Below are positions 1-11,800 of a stretch of 64,000 bases of DNA, one piece after another (position 1 is the stretch's first letter; each line of letters begins with the position of its first letter). Below the pieces are notes generated by a model, which saw only the letters and a list, made by a program, of their open reading frames with translations, had not been told where the DNA came from and searched no databases. This stretch comes from Physella acuta (Eukaryota; Mollusca; Gastropoda; Physidae). The DNA lies in contig NW_026731945.1 of NCBI RefSeq assembly GCF_028476545.1, forward strand, positions 458,501 through 522,500. The letters are read 5' to 3'. A program made the position numbers and the translations under genes.

Positions 1-26
1 TTTGTCCTGAGATCATTTGTCATGGA

Positions 27-29
<3 letters not shown>
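1..29. repeat. Truncated terminal repeat of MULE-like element
   Basis: The first bases (TTTGTCCTGAGATCATTTGT and on) match the right-hand terminal repeat of the element at 20550-21863, whose inward unit is GGACAAATGATCTCA on the opposite strand. As there, the repeat ends in a CATGGAA-type border followed by a (TA)n array and then a BTB-kelch gene. The body of the element lies outside the window. Confidence 0.6.

Positions 30-122
<93 letters not shown>
30..122. repeat. (TA)n then (TG)n microsatellite
   Basis: Pure TA dinucleotides to about 92, then TG dinucleotides to about 122. The array lies between the transposon end at 1-29 and the conserved upstream block of BTB-kelch copy 1. The reading frame of copy 1 stays open back through it, giving a spurious Tyr-Ile/Cys-Val leader that I do not accept as protein. 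Confidence 0.95.
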
Positions 123-123
<1 letters not shown>

Positions 124-228
124 CTGTCTTTGAAAACAACACTATCTGTGTATGTGTTCGTGTGCGTGTGTGTTTGTAAAAAAATTATTGTCTTGTTTTT
201 TAATCTACATTACAGATCTCCCTACAAC

Positions 229-1986
229 ATGAACTCATCCGAAACCTGCACAGAGATCGTGAAATGTCTCGGGATTGTGTGGACAGACAAAATGTTTCTC
301 GACTTTACAATCAAGATACAAAATGACACAATCACATGTCATAAGCTCGTTCTTGCGGCCTGCTCTGAATTTTTCCAAGCGTTGTTTCGATCAGGAATGA
401 GGGAGGTCACAGAAAACTGCGTTGTGTTAAAAGATGTTTCCTATGAAATATTTCAGTTGATTCTAAAAACACTTTACACAGGTGTCAATGTTTTAACGTT
501 GGATAATTTCATCCACGTTTGGAGGGCTGTGCACATGTTGCAGATTAATTTTATGGTAAAAATGTGTGAAAGATTTGCAGCTAAGTCTATTACAATAGAC
601 AACTGGGAAAGCATTTATGTAATAGCTAAACTTTTAGCCTCGACTTTTGTTCTAGATAAACTTCATAGCTTCATGTTACAAAACTTTGATCAAATAAGTC
701 TTTCATCAACATATCTACAACTGACTTCTAATGAAGTTCGTGATTTGATAAAAAGCCAGGATCTTTGTGTCAGTAGTGAAGATATTGTGTTAGAATCAGT
801 GATACGATGGGTCGACTGCTATGCTCCAAATAATGCTAACACAGATATTAAAATTACAAACATAATAGAAAAAGATGGCATTGAATTGGAAAAAGTACTT
901 TCAGAAAACTTGCTTAATGTTGCAGTAACCGATCATTCATCTAGAAAAGATGAGATGGTAGATTTAGTGAGTCTAGTAAGGACATATCTAGTTAGTCCAG
1001 AGGTGTTGACGCGAGTATATCATCTTAAAATTTGTACTGAAAACAAAGACTTTAGAGATATAATTGTAAGCGCTTTAATGTACCAAGCCCAACCTTCAAG
1101 AGACGGCCAATGGCCATCAGCGGCTATGCACAGATCTTGTAGTAGCTTTACACACGTTGGGGTTTATGCAAGAAAAGATGGACAGTTTAGAGCAATAGTT
1201 GCTAGCGATAACATTTGGTTCGATTTGCCAACTTGTAATGGTTTAAAAGAAAGTATTCAGCTAGTCACGTTTGATTCAGACTTGTACGCAATAGGAAAAC
1301 CTCTTAACATGCCAAACACGCAGCAATATAAATTGTTTGTCCTCTCTGGGAACGGCTGGAAAGAAGTTTTGAATCTGCCCGGTAACAATTTTTTGTTACT
1401 TGTTTCTAATAGACAGTTTATTTACATCTTAGACAAAAGTGATAATGTAATTTATCTTATAAACCCAAGGAATTTGGATTTTAAAAAATTCAGAGAAATT
1501 CCAACGCAATTAGATATAAAATACGCAACTATCTTTGAAAATTCCCTTCTAATTTTCTCATCTGAAACTCATAACAACATTGAGAATACAGTTGTTCACA
1601 ATTACGAGTTTCCGTCAGCCGTTTGTACCAAGCTAACCAATCTGGATGGACCAGCGGACCAGCTGACCACTTTCAAGAACGACAAACACAGCTACATATT
1701 ACAGACAAATGGCTCTTTATCGGTTATTTTGAATGCATCGTCATTAAAAAGAATTGAGATAATATTTGTTTCTAAGCTATGGAATGGCCAAAGAAAACAA
1801 TATGGTGCTTTAACCTACAACGTGAAGTTGATTATTTTCGGAAATAGTCTTAAGAGCGATCCGCCAGATGCAAATAGGAAAAAAACTGTTCCAGGACATC
1901 TTAAATTTATTTCATACTGGAGAAATGATGATGCAATGTCAAATTTCGTTCCAGCTACACTTACAAAGACATTTTTACTTAGGTAA
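229..1986 (+). CDS. BTB-BACK-kelch (KLHL-like) protein, copy 1
   Basis: A 585-residue protein in a single coding exon. Seen: a BTB/POZ domain at about residues 20-125, including DFTIKI and CHKLVLAACSEFFQALFRSGM-type core residues; a BACK region at about 130-290, with DLIKSQDL and SEDIVLESVIRWV; and a C-terminal half (about 300-585) that looks like a degenerate kelch propeller without clear Gly-Gly dyads. Known for the family: such proteins are cytoplasmic Cul3 ubiquitin-ligase substrate adaptors, BTB and BACK binding Cul3 and the propeller binding substrate. The start is the ATG shared by all four copies, 13 nt after a conserved acceptor (polypyrimidine then TACAG, ending at 215); the frame is open further upstream only through microsatellite. 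This implies a spliced 5' leader. It is closely related to the copies at 6030, 22112 and 40557. The substrate is unknown. Confidence 0.93.
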   Translation: MNSSETCTEIVKCLGIVWTDKMFLDFTIKIQNDTITCHKLVLAACSEFFQALFRSGMREVTENCVVLKDVSYEIFQLILKTLYTGVNVLTLDNFIHVWRAVHMLQINFMVKMCERFAAKSITIDNWESIYVIAKLLASTFVLDKLHSFMLQNFDQISLSSTYLQLTSNEVRDLIKSQDLCVSSEDIVLESVIRWVDCYAPNNANTDIKITNIIEKDGIELEKVLSENLLNVAVTDHSSRKDEMVDLVSLVRTYLVSPEVLTRVYHLKICTENKDFRDIIVSALMYQAQPSRDGQWPSAAMHRSCSSFTHVGVYARKDGQFRAIVASDNIWFDLPTCNGLKESIQLVTFDSDLYAIGKPLNMPNTQQYKLFVLSGNGWKEVLNLPGNNFLLLVSNRQFIYILDKSDNVIYLINPRNLDFKKFREIPTQLDIKYATIFENSLLIFSSETHNNIENTVVHNYEFPSAVCTKLTNLDGPADQLTTFKNDKHSYILQTNGSLSVILNASSLKRIEIIFVSKLWNGQRKQYGALTYNVKLIIFGNSLKSDPPDANRKKTVPGHLKFISYWRNDDAMSNFVPATLTKTFLLR

Positions 1987-3225
1987 CTGTAAAGTTGTGT
2001 ACATAAATAAGAAATATAGTTGGTTGATTTTATTTAACCATAAAAATACAATTCAAAATCTTACTAACGGAAAACACATTTTTTATAGCATTTATTTTGT
2101 TATTTTTTAAAAAATCCTTTTTAAGCAAATATACTTTCTTTAAAACAAGAAACGAACTTTCCTAATGTTATAGAGTTTCCCACACATTTATCGACTTTAA
2201 AGTCAATAGTTTATTGTTTTACCAGAAACGCATAAAGAGTTATTAAAAAAAAATCAAACTTTGACCAGTTCTAGCCGTTTTGATGAACCAGGACATTAGC
2301 TTTTTTTAGGAATAACGGATATGTTTATCTTTGAAGACCATTGACAAACGGCAACCTATTGATAGTCACATCTTGTACATTGTAGTTGTATTTTAAAATG
2401 TGCAACTCCAAATAGTTATATATAATTTAGCTTTGCGTTTTAACAAAATTTATATTTTGTGAATACTCCAAATAATGATCTATTAGAAATAAAATTCATT
2501 AAAACATGTCATGACCATGAACATTTTGAGACTTAAGATTTAAAGTATTTCAACTGTTTTTTAATGACCGTTACTAGGGTTAGGGTTACTCCAACCATAC
2601 AATACCGTGATTCTGCGTCAGATCTGAAGCAGCCTTGTATGTTCGGTTATTTAAATCCATTGCCGAACAGTGTATAGTGTTTACAGAATATATTCTTAGG
2701 GCTTTTATAGTTTTATACTATTTGTTGGCATATATAAATTTTGGGATTTCTTCGTTTCATACTATTTATTTGCATATACACACTATACACATGGAACAAA
2801 TTCAATGTATAAATAACATGATGTATTTTAAAACACTATACTTTTTTATCAAAATTGACATGTTTTTAAGATTACAAAGAAGATAATGAACAATTAAAAA
2901 CTAGCTCGAATTATAATAGACTGAGCTGGAGTTGTGAAGTTGTAAATATGGATTGTCAAATATTTACTTAAAATTACTTTTATTATATGCTTATTTACAA
3001 GATAATAAAATATAAATAGATTGTTTTGAGTAGTTATTTTTTTTCATTTTTAAGTTGCATACATTTATTATAAAATTCCAATTTAGATGGAATAGTTTGA
3101 AATTTAGTTAGCACAAGTTTTATCACCAAATACAGCAGCCCAATTTATAAATACTTAGACAACATATTATTCCAATGCTATAAACACATTTGTGAGAAAA
3201 CATTGGAAGTGAAGCGTGGATAATG
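1987..3225. other. Shared 3' flank of BTB-kelch duplication unit
   Basis: There is no gene here. The sequence is homologous to the flanks after copies 2 (7795-8813, resuming 13704-14000) and 3 (23885-25240), so the duplicated unit reached more than 1 kb past the stop. It contains a short telomere-like stretch (TAGGGTTAGGG) near 2575. I could not fix a polyadenylation site. Confidence 0.7.
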
Positions 3226-3897
3226 ATAATAAACCGGGAGTTATCTCTACTTAACTTTCTCGAATATCCTTAAGTAAAACAACAGGGGATGGCAACTCGG
3301 GATATAGATATGTTTTTTATTCAATTTAAATACTTAAACTTTTAAAAATAGAATTGAATCTCGTAGAAAAATAATTGCACACCAAGTGATCTCCTAACAA
3401 AATGTGCAGATTTTGTGCGGATTATTATTAGTACTTTATAAATTCACATGCGTTTTTTGAGAAATCAGAAATAGCGTAAATTACTACTTCCGGTAAACGG
3501 AAATCACTCAAAATTTAACAGAAGGCAGAGAATTAGATCTTTTACTTAAATATGAAAATTCATTTATATATCTGAATTAGTACTCAAGTTAAAGGCTTTT
3601 GAAAAATTCAAAGTACAAAAAGTTCCACTTCCGGTTATTGGAAATCGCTCAAAATTTAATATATATATCTTCGATTTTTATAAAATACTTATTTTTGAAA
3701 CTTCATTAACCTAGCTGTAACGGTACTCAATTTATCGAGTTTACACACACACACACACACACACAAACAGACAGACATAAGGACAAGATTGCAAAACTAT
3801 GTGTTTCCGACTCAGGGAGCTATAAAACGTCGAGAATTTGTTTTTTTTTTTGCACGACTACAATACTTTCTCTATACTTATTATACGAGAAAGTATA
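3226..3897 (-). repeat. Dispersed ~690-bp repeat (TTTCTCGTATA...CCGGTTTA family)
   Basis: Reverse-oriented copy of the family also at 28253-28949 and 32906-34226. On the + strand it begins TAAACCGGGAG and ends in a small hairpin (CTTTCTCTATA / TATACGAGAAAG). It carries an internal (CA)n tract near 3744-3766. It interrupts the shared 3' flank of BTB-kelch copy 1. No coding capacity seen; probably a non-autonomous mobile element of unknown class. Confidence 0.7.
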
Positions 3898-5413
3898 TAG
3901 GCATTACTGCAAACCAATCATTCGTTAATACAAACGTATCTTTAGCCTACACAGTCATCACTTAAAGATTGTTTTAACGATTACTCATTGAAGACTTGAA
4001 CCGTGTTAATGATCTTTGGTCTAGACTCTATACCTACATTTAACAAGTACATATTATATACAAGTGTCAGAATGTGTAAATGATTAAACTATTTAGGAAC
4101 CGATATTTGCATTCATTGAAACAATTGATTACTTCCTTGTTCAGTTTTAATTTCGGAACGCAATGAAGATAATATTGTACACTTGCAGCATAATTAGAGC
4201 ACCGAAGTAATCAAATCTAAGTAAAAATTATTAGTGGTCATAACTTTAAATCAAAGCACAACAAGATCATGCATGTATTTAAATCTAGAATATTCATACA
4301 TGTGATTTCAAACTCCCAAAGCTGTATTGCATATAAATATTCTTCTTCATATCCATATTCGAAAGTCTTAAAGTTATAGGCTGCAACTATATGCTAACCA
4401 CAATAAAAACATTAAAACAATGCATCTATTAGATATATACCTCGGCATCAATATGATAGTTCACGTGTCATTATTGAACACAACCATAGACCTATCGATG
4501 TTAAAGTTTTATCGATGTAACTGAATTCTTGCGCACTGAAAGAGTTTGGAAGTAGAAATTTATGTTTTCGCACCAACGAGGTGCGTCTATGGGGTGTCAA
4601 CATTGTAAACAACCTTTGCTTCAAACCTTGTAGTCTATGTACTAATAATAATTATTTTAAAAAGGTAAGTCGATTATATAAAGCGCAAAAACAATATGAC
4701 TGAGCATATTATGATCAATGTAACGTGTTCTGCGGATTAGCTGTTGATTTGTTTGCTTATCGTTAAGCGCTTTCCGCAAAATTGGCACATTTTAGACCTA
4801 CATAGTTTGATAGTTTTACTTTAAGTCTTATTGGTTCGGTTTTCATAATTCTGCTTGACTTGGTGTAAAGATTAATATTAAATATAATTTACCCGTAGGC
4901 TAAACATTATAACTGAATCATCTTTATCTTTGATACCTTATGTATGGTAATACTAATTTTTACTATTTAGATCGTTTGAAGAAATGATATACGGCCATAG
5001 CTTGCAAATTATTCTAGTAGATACATTTGAATATTTTAAACAATAAATGTAAGAATAGTAATGGTTCATTTATGTCGTAAGTGTGTGTAATGTAGAATAC
5101 AATGCACATGAACAAACAAGCATTGCTTACTACCGAAGGATCCAGTGTAAAGTTCAGGACCGATTGAAATAATTTTCTACGGTTTAGTTTGCTCTCAAGA
5201 GCCCCAACGATACCACTGACACCAGGTCACTCGCTGAGGGATGTTCTCTTACACGAATACGTAGTGTGATTAACGTACACTCAAGGTTTGTTCACACAGC
5301 TCGTCCGTGGGCTATATTGTGGACAAACCCGCGCCCAGACAACTAAGATCCAAGAAACATAGTGCCGGCATTCTTTACATTAAAGGACTTATTTTAAAAA
5401 CGTATGATCTAAA
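3898..5413. other. Intergenic, no gene recognised
   Basis: AT-rich spacer between copies 1 and 2. About 4465-4680 resembles the dispersed repeat at 19764-20370 and 37022-37550 (shared TTGCGCACTGAAA and CGCACCAA-GAG-TGCG motifs). Nothing else is supported until the possible exon at 5414. Confidence 0.5.
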
Positions 5414-5468
5414 ATGAAATATTTCGTCACGCTGGTTTCTAGGAACAGATTCATTAGGATTTATAAAG
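5414..5468 (+). other. Possible first exon of BTB-kelch copy 2
   Basis: A consensus 5' splice site (AAAG|GTAAGTG, cut after 5468) follows a short ATG-started frame of 18 codons (MKYFVTLVSRNRFIRIYK). Splicing to the copy-2 acceptor at 6016 would make that frame stop at a TGA overlapping the main ATG, so it would be a short upstream ORF or untranslated leader. The exon may start upstream of 5414. No equivalent was found before copies 3 and 4, so this is tentative. Confidence 0.25.
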
Positions 5469-5844
5469 GTAAGTGAAATCAAATGTTTTAAGAATAATGT
5501 ATTACTACTACACGTGTAAATATGTTATGAATACATTATTTGGTACGTTACCATTGGAAACGACAGTTGATAGGCATGTTGTGTCTTGACTATAGGACTA
5601 ATATTATACATATTTCTACTGCACTCCTCATGATATACTACATTCTGAACGTGTTCTTCTATTATACATTCTACTTTATTTTGTTCTATTCTACTCATTA
5701 CGAATAAATTATACTATATTGTATTACATTATTCCACTGTATTGTACTATATTCTACTACATTTCAACTATACTCAACTCTACTAGTACATATGTTAAAT
5801 ACACACACACACACACACATGACCACTCTTGAAAAAAGTTTTCT

Positions 5845-5946
5845 GAGATTACGAAATGCCTGGGAAGCATGTAGATTGACAAAATGTTTCTCAACTTTAC
5901 AATAAAGATACAAGATGACACGATAACTTGTCATAAGCTCGTTCTT
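5845..5946 (+). pseudogene. BTB-domain fragment (partial BTB-kelch duplicate)
   Basis: About 100 bp match the first part of the BTB coding region of the neighbouring genes (for example AAAATGTTTCTC-ACTTTACAAT and TGTCATAAGCTCGTTCTT), with scattered substitutions and an internal stop. The match breaks off exactly into the TG-rich leader of copy 2. It is the scar of a partial duplication or unequal exchange, more diverged than the full copies and therefore older. It is not expected to be translated. Confidence 0.8.
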
Positions 5947-6029
5947 TATGTGTGTATGTGTTCGTGTGCGTGTGCGTTTGTATAAGGGTTAATTTTTTTT
6001 TAAAACTACTTCACAGATCTGCCTACAAC

Positions 6030-7794
6030 ATGAACTCGACTGAAATCTGCACAGAGGTCGTGAAATGTCTCGGGATTGTGTGGACAGACAAAATGTTTCT
6101 CGACTTTACAATCAAGATACACAATGACACAATCACATGTCATAAGCTCGTTCTTGCGGCCTGCTCTGAATTTTTCCAAGCGTTGTTTCGATCAGGAATG
6201 AGGGAGGTTACAGAAAACTGCGTTGTGTTAAGAGATGTTTCCTATGAAATATTTCAGTTGATTCTGAAAACACTTTACACAGGTGTCAATGTTCTAACGT
6301 TGGATAATTTCATTCAAGTTTGGAGGGCTGTGCACATGTTGCAGATTAATTTTATGGTAAAAATGTGCGAAATATTTGCAAATAACTCTATTACAATTGA
6401 TAACTGGGAAAACATTTATGTAACAGCTAAACTTTTAGGCTCAACTTTTGTTCTAGATAAACTTCAAAGCTTCATGTTGAGAAACTTTGAAAAAATTAGT
6501 ATTTCAGCAATATATCTACAACTGCCTTTCAACGAAGTTCGGGAATTGATAAAAAGCCAGGATCTTCGTGTCAGTAATGAAGATATCGTGTTAGAATCAG
6601 TGATAAGATGGGTCGACTGCTATGCTCCAAATAATGCTAACACAGATATTATTAACACAAACATATTAGTCAACAAAGAAAAATATGGCAGTGAATTGGA
6701 AAAAGTACCTTCTGATAAATCGCTTAATGTTGCATTAACCGAGCATTTGTCTAGAAAAGATAAAATGACAGAATTACTGAGTCTGGTGAGGACATATCTA
6801 GTTACTCCTGCGGTTTTAACACGAGTTTATCATCTTAAAATGTGTTCTGAAAATAAAGACTTTAGAGATATAATTGTCAGCGCTTTATCGTACCAAGCCC
6901 AACCTTCAAGAGACGGCCAGTGGCCATCAGCTGCTATGCACAGATCTTGTAGTAGCTTTACTCACGTTGGGGCTTATGCAAGAACAGATGGACAGTTTAG
7001 AGCTATACGTGCTAGCGATGAGACTTGGTTCCCTTTGCCAATATGTGATGGTTTAAAAGAAAATATTCAGCTTGTCACGTTTGACTCAGACTTGTACGCA
7101 ATAGGAAAACCTCTTAACTAGCCAAACACGCAGCAATATAAATTGTTTGTCCTCTCTGGGAACGCCTGGAAAGAAATTTTTTAATCTGCCCTGTAACAAT
7201 GTGTTACTTGTTTCTCATGGGCAGTTTATTTACATCTTAGACAAAAGTGATAATGTAATTTATCATATAAATCCAAGACGTTCGGATTTTACAAAATTCA
7301 CAAAAATCCCAACGCAATTAGTTGTAAAGCACGCAACTATCTTTGAAAATTCCCTTCTAATTTTCTCCTCTGAAACTCATAACAACATTTAGAATACAGT
7401 TGTTCACAATTACGAGTTTCCTTGTGACGGTTGTACTAAACTAACCGATTTGGATGGAGCAGCAGACCAGCTGACCACTTTCAAGAACGACAAACACAGC
7501 TACATATTACAGACAAATGGCTCTCTGTGGGTTATTTTGAATGCATCGCCATTAAAAAGAATTGAGATAAAATTTTTTTCTAAACTATGGGATTGCCAAA
7601 GAAAACAATACGGGGCTTTAACCTACAATGAGAAATTGATTATTTTCGGAAATCTCCCAGAGAAAGATCCGCCAGATGCAAATAGAAAATATACTGTTCC
7701 AGGACATCTTAAAGTTATTTCATACTGGGGACATGATAATGCTTTGTCGAATTTTGTTCCAGCTACACTTCCAAAGAAATCTTTACTTATGTAA
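6030..7794 (+). pseudogene. BTB-BACK-kelch copy 2, disrupted
   Basis: Full-length homolog of copies 1 and 3 from the common ATG to a stop at 7792-7794, but broken in the kelch half. A TAG at 7119-7121 replaces a Met codon found in copies 1 and 3, one extra T in the run near 7180 shifts the frame, and a TAG at 7390-7392 replaces a Glu codon. The BTB and BACK regions remain open (363 residues from the common ATG). The acceptor (CACAG ending at 6016) and 13-nt leader are kept. Either it is a young pseudogene, since the rest aligns easily, or it yields a truncated BTB-BACK protein that could bind Cul3 or partner subunits without a propeller; the latter is speculation. Confidence 0.88.
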
Positions 7795-8813
7795 CTATAA
7801 AGCTATGTTCATTAAATAAGATAGATATTTAGTTGATTTTATTTAACCATAAAAGCACAGTTCCAAAGCTCACAAATGGAGAACACATATTTTATTTGTG
7901 CTCTTTTTTTAGCATTTATTTTATTTCTTTTTTATACTTTTTAATCAAATACATTTTCTTTAAAATAAGAAACGAACTTGCCTAATGATATAGAGTTTCC
8001 AACACATTCAATGATTTTAAAGTCAATTGTTTATTATTTTACCAGAAACGCACAAGGATTTATAAAAAATAAACACTAACCATTTAGATGAACCAGTACA
8101 TTAGCTTTTTCTTTTAAAAATAACGGATATGTTAAAAAACCATTAACAAACGGCAAATTATTGATAGTTTCATCTTGTGTATTGTAGTTGTATTATAAAA
8201 TGTGCTCTCCAAATAGTTTTATATATCGCTTTGTTTTTTTATAAATTTATTATTTTGTTAAAACTTCAAATAAAGATCTATTAAAGACAAAATTCATTCA
8301 AACTTTTCCTGACCATGTTTAACCAAATAAACATTTTGAGGCTTAAGATTTAAAGTTGTTCAACAGTATTTAAATGACCGTTACTAGGGTTAGGGTTAGG
8401 GTTACGTCAACAATATAATACCTGTGATCCTGTGTCAGATCAAGAGCAGCATTGTATCTTTGGTTATTTCAATCCATTGCCAAACGATGTGTAGTGTTTA
8501 CAGGATATATTAATCTTGGGATTTAATTTCTTCATGCTATTAATTTGCATATAATAATTAAGATATTTTGTAATTTATACTATTTTTTGCATATAGACAA
8601 GTAAAAATTTAATTTATACATGTCATGATGTCTTTTAAAAGAACATAATTTTTTGTTATTAAACATTACAAAATTGACAAGCTTTTAGATTTGACAGCAC
8701 ACAAACAAGATACTTAATGGTTAAAAACTAGATTGATTTATAAGAGTCATAGATTGTGAAATAAATACTTGAAATTACCCAAATTTATCTCATTGTTTGC
8801 ATGATAATAAAAT
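7795..8813. other. Shared 3' flank of copy 2, interrupted
   Basis: Homologous to the flanks of copies 1 and 3. A TTAGGG-like triplet repeat occurs near 8384-8404. The homology stops at GATAATAAAATA (8813), where the 1.6-kb array begins, and resumes at about 13704 with the expected AGATTGTTTTGAG. No gene. Confidence 0.7.
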
Positions 8814-11800
8814 ACTAGAATACCGTCATCCGTTGGATAACTGTGGGTTTCGGGGGTCATCCATCAAAAAAACATCACGTCTGTCACTCAGAGGCATAGC
8901 GACCCTTCCCGGCGCCGGGGACAAACTTTTCGATTTAAACCCCCCCCCCCTCAAACTTTTGATGTGCACCCCCCCCCCCCCCCCCCAACTCAAACTTTCG
9001 ATTTGAACCCCCTCAACCTTTCAATTTATTTTTCCAAACCATTTTGGCGCCCCAACATATGTCCCCCCCCCCCGCCCCCCCCCCCTTCCCCCTCCACCCC
9101 TTCCCCCCCCCCCCCCCCCCCGCCTCCCCTCCCCCCCCCCCCCGCCTCCCCTCCCCTACCGTCCCCCCCCTCCTCGGTACGCTACTGCAGTGTCACTTAT
9201 CGTCACAAAAAACAGACCCCACATTCAAAAATATGTTTTTTATCTTTTAAAAACACCGAAAACACCGATTTCGGACTATCCCTTCATATACTGACGTCAC
9301 ATGTGACCTACTCAACTCTACTTCACCTGCCCAGTGTCTCGCCAAGTCTCAGACAACATGTATTTATCGTTTAAAAAACGATTCCAGCCGAGCATGTCTC
9401 TGACCACACTATCCTTTCATATGCTTAGAACAAAGAAAGATGAACCCTACTTCACCTGCCCTGTGCCCCGCGAGGTCCTGATAGTCAACCTTATCATTCA
9501 TATATAGGGCTTAAGAAAAAATAATTGAAAACGTAAAAAAAAAAAGTTCTATTAATTTTTATGACACTGACTTTAAAATTTAGCCTTCATTCTCCAAAGC
9601 AAATTTTAAAATGCTTTTCTGGCATATCTAGCCCTGGCCACCTATACCATGTTTAAATAAAGTGAACACCCGCCATTTTGCTCGTGGTAAACATGGCCTA
9701 AAAATGGTCGGAAGCCATGCGTCCGGTCCGGACGCCATATTGTTGTTAGCAGCCGACCACGCCTCCAAGTTAGTGAGTAATCCTACTATATCTAGATATA
9801 GAACCTAGATAAAAAAAAAATCCCATGTATTCTCAAATTAGATGATCATTGAAGCTAAACAAAGATTTATATAAAATAATTAAGGCCTGAAATAGATTCT
9901 AGATGTAGAATTTACATTAAGTCTAGATCTAGAATTTACATTGAGTCTAGAGTGACCTAGATCTAGGCTAGATCTAGATCTAGAATCTAGGCTAGATTCA
10001 TAACTTTCCTTCGACAGCTGATCTTTAGATCTAGAGAAATTTATTGTAAAACTAAATGAAAAAAGACAGTTTAAAATTGATATAAGTGTTGGAACGTAAT
10101 AAATACAGCAAACGGACATATTGTTAAAGTTATGACCGACAGAAAATTAGATTTAGAATGCGTTAAACTTTTGAATGGGAACACAATTTTCTTCGATAGA
10201 CGCCGCCATTTTATTGTACTAAAGAGTAAACAATAAAATGTGACGTCACGGTCCCGCCGAGTGTAGTGGTCGTTCTAAACTTTAAAAAAAAATAGGGTTA
10301 CTCTACGTATGAATAAATCAATAAATTAATTAACGTCTTTAAATAAATGTGTGATTAACGGTCTGTCTGCATTAAAAAATTATTCTCTACCTACATACTA
10401 TTTTACAGCTCTCCAGATAGAGTAGAACATATCACAATAGTCAATCAGGCAAACAAACAAAAAAATAAATATTCAAACATGTAAACAAACTTGACTTTTA
10501 GTAGTATACTAGAATACCCGTCATCCGTTGGATAACTGGGGGTTTCGGGGGTCATCCATCAAAAAACATCACGTCTGTCACTCAGAGGCATAGCGACCCT
10601 TCCCGGCGCCCGGAGACAAAGTTTTCGATTTGAACCCCCCCCCCCCGCAAGATTTCGATTTGACCCCCCCTCAAGCTTTTGATGTGCACCCCCCCACCCC
10701 CACTCAAACTATCGATTTGAACCCCCCTCAACCTTTCAATTTATTTTTCCAAACCATTTTGGCGCCCCAACATATGTCCCCCCCAGCCCCCCCCCCCCCT
10801 TCCCCCATCCACCTCCCCCCGCCTCCCCTCCCCCCTCCCCGCCTCCCCTCCCCACCCGCCTCCCCTCCCCTACCGCCCCCCCCCCCTCCTCGCTACGCTA
10901 CTGCAGTGTCACTTATCGTCACAAAAAACAGACCCCACATTCAAAAATATGTTTTTTATCTTTTAAAAACACCGAAAACATTGATTTCGGACTATCCCTT
11001 CATATACTGACGTCACATGTGACCTACTCAACTCTACTTCACCTGCCCAGTGTCCCGCCAAGTCTCAGACAACATGTATTTATCGTTTAAAAAACGATTC
11101 CAGCCGAGCATGTCTCTGACCACACTATCCTTTCATATGCTTAGGACAAAGAAACAGATGAACTCTACTTCACCTGCCCTGTATCTTGCCAAGTTCAGAT
11201 AGGCAACTTTTTCATTTACATCTAAAAAAAAAAAATTGAAAAAAAAAATTTCATCGACATATTGGTTTAGAACCCGTGCCACCTCCATGAGAGCCGACTA
11301 CGCTACCAGCTTAGCTATTTACTCGTGACGTCACAAGTGAATTTTTATACTATACTATGCGTCTCCTTATGCAACTTGATTTACGCGGATAGATTCTAGA
11401 TCTAGATCTAAGTCTAGTAGTACTAACTTTCAAATTAAATTTTATCTTAAATTAGCCAAACAAAGATTTATATAAAATAATTAAGGCCTGAAATAGATTC
11501 TAGATGTAGAATTTACATTAAGTCTAGATCTAGAATTTACATTGAGTCTAGAGTGACCTAGATCTAGGCTAGATCTAGATCTAGAATCTAGGCTAGATTC
11601 ATAACTTTCCTTCGACAGCTGATCTTTAGATCTAGAGAAATTTATTGTAAAACTAAATGAAAAAAGACAGTTTAAAATTGATATAAGTGTTGGAACGTAA
11701 TAAATACAGCAAACGGACATATTGTTAAAGTTATGACCGACAGAAAATTAGATTTAGAATGCGTTAAACTTTTGAATGGGAACACAATTTTCTTCGATAG

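Noticed and set aside
22-228. N-terminal extension of BTB-kelch copy 1 (Tyr-Ile and Cys-Val repeats)
   Set aside because: It is translated (TA)n and (TG)n upstream of a conserved splice acceptor. Copies share the downstream ATG, and in copy 4 the frame is closed upstream.
8383-8404. Telomere (TTAGGG)n
   Set aside because: Only about three units, and homologous flanks of copies 1 and 3 carry shorter or altered versions; an interstitial motif, not a chromosome end.
9880-11720. Conserved 79-residue - strand frame repeated at 9880 and 11481
   Set aside because: It is identical only because the 1601-bp segment was duplicated recently. The third unit does not keep the frame, and it runs through CTAGATCTAG repeats.
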